From Peptoniphilus pacaensis (GTDB taxonomy: Bacteria > Bacillota > Clostridia > Tissierellales > Peptoniphilaceae), in the NCBI RefSeq assembly GCF_900088125.1, contig NZ_FLQT01000003.1:867071-931070 (forward strand): a stretch of DNA of 64,000 nucleotides, given 5' to 3'. Of the stretch, positions 20,881-28,615 are shown one piece after another. The notes under the pieces were generated by a model. The model was not told the origin of the DNA. It saw only the letters and a list, made by a program, of their open reading frames with translations, and searched no databases. The position numbers and the translations under genes were made by a program. Numbering within the stretch: position 1 is the stretch's first letter; each line of letters begins with the position of its first letter.

Positions 20881-21681
20881 CTATGCAGATTCCATTCGTT
20901 CACGGTATTGCTTCGGACTCAAGCCTCCTAACTTTTCTTTGATCCGATCGTTGTTGTAGTAGCGGATGAAACGTTCGATGGAACGCACGAGTTCTTGTCG
21001 GCTTCGATAGACGTAACCGTCGTAGATTTCTCTTTTCAGTACACTGAAGAAGTTCTCCATGGGTGCGTTGTCGTAGCAGTTTCCTTTTCTGGACATGCTT
21101 TGGAAGATGTGGTGTTCTTCTAACATGGCTTGATAGGCGGTCATTTGGTAGCCCCACCCGCGATCGGAGTGGAAGGTACGTCGGTAGGGACAGGTGTTGG
21201 TTCGCTCGATGGCTTCTTCTAAGCCCCGTAGCATGGTGACGCCGTTGGGCTGATCGGAAAGGACGTAACTGATGATTTCCAGATTGTACATGTCCATGTA
21301 CGGATCGAGGTAGAGTTTCTTTGTTTGAAGTTTCCCTGCTTGATCTTCTTCGTAGTATTTGAATTCTGTGGTGTCGGTGGTAATTTTTTGATATGGGATA
21401 CAAGTGTTGAAGCGTCGGTTAATTCGGTTCTTCTTAATTTTGCCGACGACGCCTTTGTAGGAGTTGTACTTCTTGTATTTCCTGCCATAGGCACGGACTT
21501 GGAGTCCCATGATCTGAACCAGTCGTTGAACTTTCTTTTTGTTTACCGCCCAGCCCCGGTTCTTCAGCTCCAAATGGATCCTTCGGTAGCCGTAGTCTTT
21601 GTGTTCGCGCCGAATGGCCAAGATTTCGTCTTTTAACGCTTGGTCCTTATCTTCTTCGCTCCACTTTTTTTGCCAATACAT
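20881..21681 (-). CDS. IS3-family transposase OrfB (DDE integrase domain)
   Basis: Catalytic half of an IS150-like transposase. From the first ATG it has 266 aa, but the open frame continues upstream (…IVAKLREKYQLTKILAAINFPKST…) into orfA, so the functional product is probably an OrfAB fusion made by -1 frameshifting in the A-rich stretch of orfA near 21765-21785. DDE residues are visible in TTDTTEF, HSDRGWGYQ and NAPMENFF, plus the HTH_21 region KDYGYRRIHLELKNRG. The 3' non-coding part of the IS has been separated by the IS200 insertion just downstream of the stop, leaving OrfB intact. Confidence 0.9.
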   Translation of the reverse strand: MYWQKKWSEEDKDQALKDEILAIRREHKDYGYRRIHLELKNRGWAVNKKKVQRLVQIMGLQVRAYGRKYKKYNSYKGVVGKIKKNRINRRFNTCIPYQKITTDTTEFKYYEEDQAGKLQTKKLYLDPYMDMYNLEIISYVLSDQPNGVTMLRGLEEAIERTNTCPYRRTFHSDRGWGYQMTAYQAMLEEHHIFQSMSRKGNCYDNAPMENFFSVLKREIYDGYVYRSRQELVRSIERFIRYYNNDRIKEKLGGLSPKQYRERMESA

Positions 21682-21722
21682 GAAGGTGGATTTGGGAAAG
21701 TTGATGGCGGCAAGAATCTTGG

Positions 21723-22307
21723 TTAGTTGGTATTTTTCTCGGAGTTTGGCGACGATCCTCGCCTTTTTCTCATTTTTTCTTCCCTCACCAAACTCCTTAG
21801 CTCCTCCAGGTATAGCTTTTGAATGGTGAGTTTCCGGTTCTCCGCCTCTAATTCTTTGATGCGTTTTTCCAATGCCTCACGCGAGGATGCATCAAGGGGC
21901 GCCTTCTTAGTTGCAGACTTTGATGTTTGATTAAGGTCGTCTTTCTTTGTCACAGGTCTCCCTCGCTTATGTGGTTGCAGCCCCTCTATGCCCTCCTCTC
22001 GGTACTGCCTGCGCCAGTTGGCGATGATGGATGGATTCGTTAAGCCGAGTTCAAGGGCCAATTGTTGGTAGCTGTATTCGCTCGTTTCGTAGCGTGTAAT
22101 GGCTTCTAACTTAAACTCTACACTGTACTCACGTTTATTTCTAGAGCGCATTAAACCTTCATCGCCAAAATGTTTGTAATTGTTGACCCAGCGTCTGATC
22201 TGCGATTCGCCAATTTGATATTTATCTTCTAAGATGGGATAGCTTGACTCTCCGAACAGGTATTCTTCGACGATTTTCCTTTTTAATTCATAACTGTATT
22301 TTGCCAT
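21723..22307 (-). CDS. IS3-family transposase OrfA (helix-turn-helix)
   Basis: Protein of 194 aa with two helix-turn-helix units: residues about 8-45 (YELKRKIVEEYLFGESSYPI) and about 60-110 (YSVEFKLEAITRYETSEYSY, then GLTNPSIIANWRRQYREEG), followed by a basic linker and a C-terminal leucine-zipper-like coiled coil (LEKRIKELEAENRKLTIQKLYLEELRSLV). It binds the IS ends and regulates transposition. The final codons lie in an A-rich run where -1 frameshifting would join it to OrfB. Confidence 0.9.
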   Translation of the reverse strand: MAKYSYELKRKIVEEYLFGESSYPILEDKYQIGESQIRRWVNNYKHFGDEGLMRSRNKREYSVEFKLEAITRYETSEYSYQQLALELGLTNPSIIANWRRQYREEGIEGLQPHKRGRPVTKKDDLNQTSKSATKKAPLDASSREALEKRIKELEAENRKLTIQKLYLEELRSLVREEKMRKRRGSSPNSEKNTN

Positions 22308-22367
22308 TAAAAGACCCCCAAAGGTTGGATTTCTTGGTCCAACTTTTGGGGGTCAGTGCAAAGTTAA

Positions 22368-22406
22368 GAGGACTTTTTACGCCAAAGTGTAGAAGTCCTC
22401 CTTTTT
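22368..22406 (+). terminator. Terminator-like hairpin
   Basis: GAGGACTT (22368-22375) pairs with AAGTCCTC (22393-22400), then CTTTTTT. It separates the IS3 element from the sigma-like gene. Confidence 0.65.
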
Positions 22407-22452
22407 TATTCTCAAAAAGCAAAACAGAGAACAGGAAAAGGAGGATAACACG

Positions 22453-22869
22453 ATGGATAAGAAAGAATATTACCTTTATGTAAAAGGAAAAGCAGTACCT
22501 GTAAGTGAAGAAATCTACAAAGCATACTGGAAGATAACAGAGCATGAAAAGTATCTTCAAAGAAAAGATTGGAAGCATAATATTATATCATTTTCATCAT
22601 TGGATCATGACGGACATTTTGTAGACAACATCATAGATGAAAAAATGGACTTAGAAAAAATTATAGAACTAAAAATGCAAATTGAAGAACTTTATAGAGT
22701 CATAAATACTCTCACAAAAGAAGAACAAGAGTTAATGGAAGCCATCTTTTACAGAGAAGAAACTCTAAGGTCAATCGGTAAAAAAGAAAAAGTAAGTTAT
22801 CAAGCAATCGGAAAAAGGAGGGATAAGACTTTAGAGAAACTAAGAGAGCTATTGAAAGATAAAATCTAA
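22453..22869 (+). CDS. Small sigma-70-like protein
   Basis: Protein of 138 aa. The C-terminal half (about residues 75-135) resembles sigma region 4: INTLTKEEQELMEAIFYREETLRSIGKKEKVSYQAIGKRRDKTLEKLREL, with a helix-turn-helix. The N-terminal half is short and charged and lacks recognisable region 2. Such proteins are common on conjugative elements and prophages of Bacillota, where they may control element genes. Start follows AAAAGGAGG. Downstream, GAAAGGTTAAG pairs with CTTAACCTTTC (22877-22913) as a weak terminator. Its presence fits a degraded integrative element. Confidence 0.7.
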   Translation: MDKKEYYLYVKGKAVPVSEEIYKAYWKITEHEKYLQRKDWKHNIISFSSLDHDGHFVDNIIDEKMDLEKIIELKMQIEELYRVINTLTKEEQELMEAIFYREETLRSIGKKEKVSYQAIGKRRDKTLEKLRELLKDKI

Positions 22870-22949
22870 AAACTTGGAAAGGTTAAGTGTCAAAAAAGGT
22901 GCTTAACCTTTCTAAATATATACGAGTTCGGGAAAAGAGAATATATTAT

Positions 22950-22978
22950 TTGAAAAAGAGTATTTAGTATTGTATAAT
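22950..22978 (+). promoter_or_regulatory. Promoter of the helicase-nuclease gene
   Basis: TTGAAA at 22950-22955 and TATAAT at 22973-22978 have a 17-base spacer. Transcription should start near 22985, which rules out the in-frame TTG at 22970 as the translation start. Confidence 0.75.
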
Positions 22979-22996
22979 AAAATAAAATATTTGGAG

Positions 22997-25873
22997 GTGA
23001 TTATAATCAGTTATTTTAGCGATTTATATGAAAATTTAAGATTTCCAATTGCAGAAGGGAAAGAGGCGGGACTTCGAAATGCTCAAATAGGAGCAATACA
23101 TGCGGTTGCTTCTTATGCAACACTTAATTCAAAAGATTCAGCTGTTATTGTTATGCCCACAGGCTCTGGGAAAACGACAGTTGTTATGATGGCACCATAT
23201 ATTTTAAAAAAAGCAAAGGTCTTAATTGTTACTCCTAGTGCTATGGTTAGGGGGCAAATTGCAAACGACTACGCAAGTTTAAGAACGTTAAAATATGTTG
23301 GAGTGTTTTCAAAAGATACTAATGCTCCAAACATATATGAAGCTAAGCATCTGTATAGTATAGACGTAGATGATGACATTTTAAATGCTGATGTAGTGGT
23401 AGCTACTCATCAGGTGGCTGCATCAATTTCGGAGGCGCAGATAAAAAATGTTTTTGACTATATTATTATTGATGAAGCGCATCATGTTCCTGCTCCAACA
23501 TGGCAACGAATATTAAAAAATATGATAAATGTTCCATCTTTACTTGTTACAGCCACTCCTTTTAGATTGGATAAAAAAGAAATAAAAGGGAAGACAGTTT
23601 ATAATTATCCACTATCTAGAGCATATAAGGACGGAATATTTGGCGAAATAATGTTTAATCCAATAGAGGAAGGGACTGAAAAGGATAAAAGAATTGCTTT
23701 AGAGGCAGAAAGAATTCTACTGAATGATAGAGAAAGTGGATATGATCATTTTTTGATGGTAAGAACTGATACTAAAGATAAAGCAAAAGAATTAGAAAAG
23801 CTATATGAAAATATTACAAAATTAAAACTGAAACGAATTGATAGTGCGATGTCTACAAGAACTGTTGAAAAAACCATAATGTTACTTAAGAAAAAAGAAC
23901 TTGATGGTGTGATTTGTGTAGATATGTTGGGCGAAGGATTCGATTTTCCTAATTTAAAAATTGCGGCAATACATGAACCACATAAATCTCTTGCTAGTAC
24001 TCTCCAATTCATCGGTCGTTTTGCAAGAACTAATGCTGAAAAAATAGGTACCGCAAAGTTTATTGCTATGAATGATGATAACCTTAAAATTGAAAATCAC
24101 AAATTATATTCAAGTGATGCTGCATGGCAGGATATGATAATAAGTATGTCGGAAGAAAAAATAGAGGGAGATTTAGAAGCTAATGAAGTTTTGAATCATT
24201 TTACAAAACCTGAAGAACAGGATGAATCGATATCTCTGAATAATATTCGACCTAATTGCCATGCAAAAGTATATAAAGTTTCAAATTTCGATATATATGG
24301 AAGTTTTCCAGAAGAATTAAAAGTTGGAGAAAATATATATAGGAGTGAAGAAACGAATTCTATCGTAGGAATCTCAAAGATAAGTAGTACGCCATTATGG
24401 TTAGCTGGAGATAGTGTATTAAATAATGAGTTTGGCTTATATATTGTCCATTACCAACCAATGACCAAGTTGCTGTTTATATATTCACAAAATAAAACAG
24501 AAGCGGTGTATGAATCGATAGTAGAATCTTTTGTAGAAAATTATGATAAGATTCCAAGAGATGAAATGAATAGAGTGCTGGCAGAGTTTTCTGAGTATGA
24601 ATTTTTCAACACTGGAATGCAGAATAGGTATTCAGAAAGTGGAGAATCTTATAGGATTTATGCTGGATCAAATACAGCTGCATCAATTGATGAAACAACA
24701 GGAAAAATGGTTTCTGCAGGGCATGCATTTTGTAAGGTTAAAAAAGATGGTTACGAAAGTACAATTGGTTACAGTAGTGGATCAAAATTTTGGAGTAGCT
24801 CTTACTTTACTATTCCTGAATATATTAAGTGGTGTGATTTATTCGGAGAAAAAATTTCTAACGATAAATTAAAAGTAAAAACAAATACAAATTATGATAA
24901 GTTACCAATCCCCGTTAGGATTGTAGAATATGAAAGTGATATATTGTTTTGCTTCTTGGATAAGAAATCGTATATATCTCCTTGTACTATAGCATATAGA
25001 GGCAATCTGGATGAAAAAGCATTGATTACAGATGTTATATTTAAAATTATAGAGGTAAATAATAATATCATCAAATTTAAAGTTGAGCTATTTGATAAAT
25101 GTGAAGTTATAAACTGTGATCTAATGGGAAACTATAGCTCAGAAAAGAAAGAGTTTATTTGTAAAAATGGAAAAGAAGAATATTCTTTGGCAGAATATTT
25201 TTCTAATAATCCTCTTTCTTTTAAGACGGCGAATGATACTGTTTATTGTGGACAAGAAGTCTTAAAAGGGAATTTAGAATTGGAAAAATATGATTCAAAA
25301 CGAATTTGTGCTTTGAAATGGGATGATATGAAGGTCGATACAAGTTTAGAATGTGGAACTGGAACTGGTGGAATGATTTCTATTCAAGATGGACTTAGAA
25401 ATTACTTAGAAAAAGAATCCGAGTTTTCACATATCATATTTGATCATGGAACAGGTGAAATTGCGGACTTTATTACTATTGAAGAAAATGGAAATTTCAT
25501 TTATGTGGAAATGTACCATTGTAAAGCAAAGAAAGGAAGAGAATATAATTCGTCAGTAGGGGATGTGTATGAAGTAACTCAGCAGGCGATAAAAAGTACT
25601 ATTTGGGTTTCCTCTAAGGCGATGCTTCTTAAGAAAATTAATGATAGGGTATCAAGGGCAAGTAGTGAGAAATTTATTAGGGGAGAATTTAAAACCTTAA
25701 AAAAAATATTGCAAGGACCGAAAGTATTGCAAGTAAAAGTATATGTTGTACAACCTGCAATCAGTAAGTCTCTTCAAATTCCGGATAAAATTGGAACTAT
25801 ACTTTCTGCTGCAACAGCATTTATAAAAAATACGGGTAAAGTCCAAGAATTATTGGTAATTGGAAGCGAGTAA
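22997..25873 (+). CDS. SF2 helicase fused to a PD-(D/E)xK-type nuclease domain
   Basis: Large cytoplasmic protein of about 960 aa. Helicase motifs: Walker A MPTGSGKTT (about residue 53), VATHQV, DEAH-box IIIDEAHH, TATPFR, and motif VI FIGRFAR (about residue 338). The C-terminal part (from about residue 815) shows HGTGEIADFI, then FIYVEMYHCKAKKG and GDVYEVTQQAIKS, a nuclease-like D...E...HCK pattern. The middle 400 residues are unassigned. This architecture resembles single-protein defence or restriction helicases; the role is inferred. The start is uncertain: GGAGG at 22993-22997 and the conserved-looking SYFSDLYENL point to a non-canonical ATT/ATA/ATC start near 23000-23006; GTG 22997 overlaps the ribosome site. 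A small XRE gene follows. Confidence 0.75.
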   Translation: MIIISYFSDLYENLRFPIAEGKEAGLRNAQIGAIHAVASYATLNSKDSAVIVMPTGSGKTTVVMMAPYILKKAKVLIVTPSAMVRGQIANDYASLRTLKYVGVFSKDTNAPNIYEAKHLYSIDVDDDILNADVVVATHQVAASISEAQIKNVFDYIIIDEAHHVPAPTWQRILKNMINVPSLLVTATPFRLDKKEIKGKTVYNYPLSRAYKDGIFGEIMFNPIEEGTEKDKRIALEAERILLNDRESGYDHFLMVRTDTKDKAKELEKLYENITKLKLKRIDSAMSTRTVEKTIMLLKKKELDGVICVDMLGEGFDFPNLKIAAIHEPHKSLASTLQFIGRFARTNAEKIGTAKFIAMNDDNLKIENHKLYSSDAAWQDMIISMSEEKIEGDLEANEVLNHFTKPEEQDESISLNNIRPNCHAKVYKVSNFDIYGSFPEELKVGENIYRSEETNSIVGISKISSTPLWLAGDSVLNNEFGLYIVHYQPMTKLLFIYSQNKTEAVYESIVESFVENYDKIPRDEMNRVLAEFSEYEFFNTGMQNRYSESGESYRIYAGSNTAASIDETTGKMVSAGHAFCKVKKDGYESTIGYSSGSKFWSSSYFTIPEYIKWCDLFGEKISNDKLKVKTNTNYDKLPIPVRIVEYESDILFCFLDKKSYISPCTIAYRGNLDEKALITDVIFKIIEVNNNIIKFKVELFDKCEVINCDLMGNYSSEKKEFICKNGKEEYSLAEYFSNNPLSFKTANDTVYCGQEVLKGNLELEKYDSKRICALKWDDMKVDTSLECGTGTGGMISIQDGLRNYLEKESEFSHIIFDHGTGEIADFITIEENGNFIYVEMYHCKAKKGREYNSSVGDVYEVTQQAIKSTIWVSSKAMLLKKINDRVSRASSEKFIRGEFKTLKKILQGPKVLQVKVYVVQPAISKSLQIPDKIGTILSAATAFIKNTGKVQELLVIGSE

Positions 25874-25884
25874 AGGAGATGAAA

Positions 25885-26094
25885 ATGAGAAAGTTTTCAT
25901 ATAAAAATTTGTTTAAAAAACTAATTGATTTAGACATGACAAACAATGAACTTATGGAAAAGGCAAATGTGAGTAAAAGTACATTCTATAAAATAAAGAA
26001 TGGGCAAAATGTAACTACAGATGTTTTACTTAGGATTTGTAATACATTAGACTGTGATATTTCAGAAATTGTAGAATGTGAAAAAGTTATATGA
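25885..26094 (+). CDS. Small XRE-type regulator
   Basis: A 69-aa protein made of one helix-turn-helix of the short Cro/XRE type (IDLDMTNNELMEKANVSKST, then YKIKNGQNVTTDVLLRICNTLDCDISEIVE). ATG 25885 is favoured over ATG 25879 because AAAGGAG is then seven bases away. It begins 11 bases after the helicase stop, so both are cotranscribed. A role as autoregulator of the helicase operon is likely but inferred. Confidence 0.85.
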   Translation: MRKFSYKNLFKKLIDLDMTNNELMEKANVSKSTFYKIKNGQNVTTDVLLRICNTLDCDISEIVECEKVI

Positions 26095-26277
26095 TATACA
26101 GAGTATATGCATCATAAATAAATTATTAGTTTTAGTGCAGAATAATAGTACCACTCTTGATACTGTTTTGATACTATAAAACTCTAAAACCACAAAAAAT
26201 GGGTATAAAAATAGCCGAAAACAGAAACTGAAAAGATACTAATATAGAATTAAAGAAACAAATATGCTATGGTAATT

Positions 26278-26292
26278 ATTGAATGGGAATAA
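26278..26292 (+). repeat. Right attachment repeat (attR)
   Basis: ATTGAATGGGAATAA repeats the last 15 bases of guaA (18247-18261) in the same orientation. The bases on both sides differ from the guaA copy, so the repeat is exactly 15 bp. Confidence 0.85.
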
Positions 26293-26453
26293 GGGGAGAG
26301 AAGAAAACAGACCGGCCAATCCAATTGGACTTAATCGAGTAAGCATATAGCTTGCTCGATTTTTTATGTGTCATACTTTTTAAACGGTGTCACATTTTTA
26401 TAAACTAAGATAGCTCTATTGCCGTAACATGAAGCGAAAACATTGAATAAAAT

Positions 26454-26480
26454 ATGTTTAGATCGGAAACATGATATAAT
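26454..26480 (+). promoter_or_regulatory. hsdM extended -10 promoter with abutting inverted repeat
   Basis: ATGTTT (26454-26459) and AAACAT (26467-26472) form an inverted repeat that touches an extended -10 TGATATAAT (26472-26480). The arrangement suits a repressor or a controller operator. The hsdM start is about 90 bases downstream. Confidence 0.5.
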
Positions 26481-26571
26481 TTGATAAGAATCGGAAAAGA
26501 TTGCGAAGTCGATACATATTCAAGACACAAACGAAAGAAACGACGGAAAACGGAGAGGACGGAGAGTGAGA

Positions 26572-28104
26572 ATGGCCGAAAAAAACAACGCGAAAATTGG
26601 CTTTGAAAAACAAATCTGGGATGCGGCATGCGTTCTTTGGGGACACATTCCTGCGGCGGAGTATAGGAAGGTAATCGTCGGACTGATCTTCCTCCGCTAT
26701 ATTTCCAGCGCCTTTGAAAAGCGCTACGAAGAACTTGTAAAAGAAGACGACGGCTTTGAAGACGACCGAGACGCTTATGTGGCGGAAAATATATTCTTTG
26801 TGCCGGAAGAGGCCCGTTGGAACAAGATTGCCTCCGCCGCCCACACACCTGAAATTGGCACAATCATCGATAACGCCATGCGAGCCATAGAAAAAGAAAA
26901 CGCGAGCTTAAAAAACGTCTTGCCTAAAAACTATGCCAGCCCCGATTTAGATAAGAGAGTACTGGGAGAAGTCGTCGATCTATTTACGAACGAAGTTAAA
27001 ATGGACGGCATGGAGGCAAGCAAAGACTTACTAGGCAGGACCTATGAATATTGCATCGCCCAATTTGCGGCCTATGAAGGCACGAAAGGCGGCGAATTTT
27101 ATACGCCGTCGAGCATAGTAAAAACCATTGTCGCTATATTAAAGCCCTTCGACAACTGCCGTGTTTATGACCCCTGCTGCGGCAGTGGCGGTATGTTCGT
27201 CCAAAGCGAAAAATTTGTACAGGCCCACAGCGGGAATCGAGGAAACATTTCTGTTTACGGGCAGGAATCCAATGCGGATACGTGGAAGATGGCAAAAATG
27301 AACATGGCCATCAGAGGAATCGACGCAAACCTGGGATCCTATCAGGCCGATACATTTTTTAACGATCTGCACAAAACCTTGAAATCGGATTTCATTATGG
27401 CCAATCCGCCCTTTAATCTTAAAAACTGGGGAGCGGATAAATTAAAAGACGATGTACGTTGGAAATACGGAACCCCGCCGGCGGGAAATGCAAACTACGC
27501 ATGGATACAACACATGATCCATCACTTGGCACCCAACGGAAAAATAGGTTTAGTCCTTGCCAATGGCGCGCTGTCTTCCCAAACATCCGGCGAAGGCGAT
27601 ATAAGAAAAAAGATTATCGAAGACGATCTCGTCGAAGGGATCGTAGCCCTGCCGACACAACTCTTTTACAGCGTCACCATTCCCGTCACCTTGTGGTTTA
27701 TTACGAAAAATAAAAAGCAAAAAGGCAAGACACTGTTTATCGATGCGAGAAAAATGGGCTACATGGTCGACCGCAAACACAGAGATTTTACGGAAGGCAT
27801 GCAGGAAGACGGCAGCCTCGGCGATATCGATCTACTGGCGAAGACTTTTGAAGATTTTCAAAACGGGACACTGGAAGAGAAAAAAGGCTTCTCGGCCATA
27901 GCCACGATAGAAGACATCGCGAAGCAAGACTACATTTTAACCCCGGGCCGCTACGTAGGGATAGAAGAAGTGGAAGACGACGGCGAGCCCTTTGAAGAAA
28001 AGATGAAGCGATTAACCTCAGAGCTCTCAGAAATGTTTGAAAAGTCCCACGAACTGGAAGAAGAGATAAGAAAGAATCTGGGGGCGATTGGTTATGAAGT
28101 GTAG
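26572..28104 (+). CDS. hsdM: Type I restriction-modification system, DNA adenine methyltransferase HsdM
   Basis: Modification subunit of 510 aa. It has the N-terminal helical HsdM domain (QIWDAACVLWGHIPAAEYRK), the SAM-binding motif DPCCGSGGMF (about residue 205) and the N6-adenine methylase motif ANPPF (about residue 275). ATG 26572 is preferred to the GTG two codons upstream because GGAGAG is then well spaced. With HsdS it methylates the recognition site, and with HsdR it forms the restriction complex. The following hsdS begins 11 bases before its stop. Confidence 0.95.
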   Translation: MAEKNNAKIGFEKQIWDAACVLWGHIPAAEYRKVIVGLIFLRYISSAFEKRYEELVKEDDGFEDDRDAYVAENIFFVPEEARWNKIASAAHTPEIGTIIDNAMRAIEKENASLKNVLPKNYASPDLDKRVLGEVVDLFTNEVKMDGMEASKDLLGRTYEYCIAQFAAYEGTKGGEFYTPSSIVKTIVAILKPFDNCRVYDPCCGSGGMFVQSEKFVQAHSGNRGNISVYGQESNADTWKMAKMNMAIRGIDANLGSYQADTFFNDLHKTLKSDFIMANPPFNLKNWGADKLKDDVRWKYGTPPAGNANYAWIQHMIHHLAPNGKIGLVLANGALSSQTSGEGDIRKKIIEDDLVEGIVALPTQLFYSVTIPVTLWFITKNKKQKGKTLFIDARKMGYMVDRKHRDFTEGMQEDGSLGDIDLLAKTFEDFQNGTLEEKKGFSAIATIEDIAKQDYILTPGRYVGIEEVEDDGEPFEEKMKRLTSELSEMFEKSHELEEEIRKNLGAIGYEV

Positions 28105-28615
28105 GCTTGAAGAAATTGTAGATTTCAATCCACGCGAATCATTACAAAAGGGGAAAATGGCTAAAAAAGTTGGAATGGATAAACTCCAACCCTTTTGTAG
28201 AGACATAATGTCATACGAAGAAAAACCATTTACAGGTGGAACTAAATTCCGCAATGGTGACACTATTATGGCAAGAATAACCCCGTGCCTGGAAAACGGA
28301 AAAATTGCGAAGGTTAATTTTCTTGATGAAGATGAAATTGGATTCGGATCTACTGAATATATTGTTTTCCGTGCAAAAGAAGGAGTCGACGAAGATTATC
28401 TGTACTACTTAGTAAGTAGCCCGATCGTAAGAGAACCGGCAATTAAATCAATGGTTGGTTCATCTGGCAGACAACGAGTTCAAGCAGGTGTAGTAAAGAA
28501 TTTAACAGTTGAGATTCCCTCTATAAGAGAGCAAAAAGTAATAGGCAAAAAGTTACGAGATTTGGATGATAAAATAAAACTCAACAATGCGATAAACAAT
28601 AATTTAGCGGCTTAG
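28094..28615 (+). CDS. hsdS: Half-length HsdS: N-terminal target-recognition domain A1
   Basis: Specificity subunit of 173 aa that contains only the first target-recognition domain and the first conserved spacer helix (IREQKVIGKKLRDLDDKIKLNNAINNN), compared with about 380-400 aa for a full HsdS. It stops two codons after a 16-bp repeat at 28592-28607. Directly beyond the stop an HsdS C-terminal half lies in reverse. Inversion at the repeats would extend this frame into that half (…INNNLEELAKSLYKDW…). The start overlaps hsdM by 11 bases. In the present orientation it may be non-functional or act as a half-subunit dimer. Confidence 0.85.
   Translation: MKCRLEEIVDFNPRESLQKGKMAKKVGMDKLQPFCRDIMSYEEKPFTGGTKFRNGDTIMARITPCLENGKIAKVNFLDEDEIGFGSTEYIVFRAKEGVDEDYLYYLVSSPIVREPAIKSMVGSSGRQRVQAGVVKNLTVEIPSIREQKVIGKKLRDLDDKIKLNNAINNNLAA
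28592..28607 (+). repeat. Inversion repeat IR-a
   Basis: ATAAACAATAATTTAG, codes INNNL at the end of the A1 half of HsdS. First of four copies; with IR-b it bounds the reversed B1 half. Confidence 0.85.

Larger units (their letters stand above)
20081..22355 (-). mobile_element. IS3-family element (IS150-like), interrupted by an IS200-type element
   Basis: Terminal inverted repeats TGACCCCATAAAGTTGGACT at 20081-20100 and TGACCCCCAAAAGTTGGACC on the minus strand at 22355-22336 enclose orfA and orfB on the minus strand. Removing the nested IS200 leaves about 1.55 kb, normal for IS3. No target duplication is obvious. The right end also forms a near-perfect hairpin at 22314-22354. Confidence 0.8.
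18247..26292. mobile_element. Genomic island integrated at guaA
   Basis: An 8.05-kb AT-rich block lies between two 15-bp direct copies of the guaA terminus. Near each inner end is a pair of GATACT repeats with 11-bp period (18341/18352 and 26159/26170), like recombinase arm sites. Cargo: DUF4365 protein, a small unknown protein, nested IS elements, a sigma-like protein, a helicase-nuclease fusion and an XRE protein. No integrase or excisionase was recognised, so it is probably immobile by itself or mobilised in trans. Confidence 0.8.
26095..26571. other. Gene-free right end of the island and hsd upstream region
   Basis: No gene is supported here. It holds the right paired GATACT repeats (26159-26175, a third at 26235), attR (26278-26292), a hairpin AATCGAGTAAGC/GCTTGCTCGATT with a T run (26332-26364) that duplicates one inside the IS3 end, and the hsdM promoter region. 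Confidence 0.7.

Noticed and set aside
22970-22996. TTG 22970 as start of the helicase-nuclease gene
   Set aside because: It falls inside the predicted -10 region, before the transcript start, and lacks a ribosome site.
18247-26292. Integrative conjugative element
   Set aside because: No relaxase, type IV secretion, coupling protein or integrase was found between the repeats, so island is the safer term.
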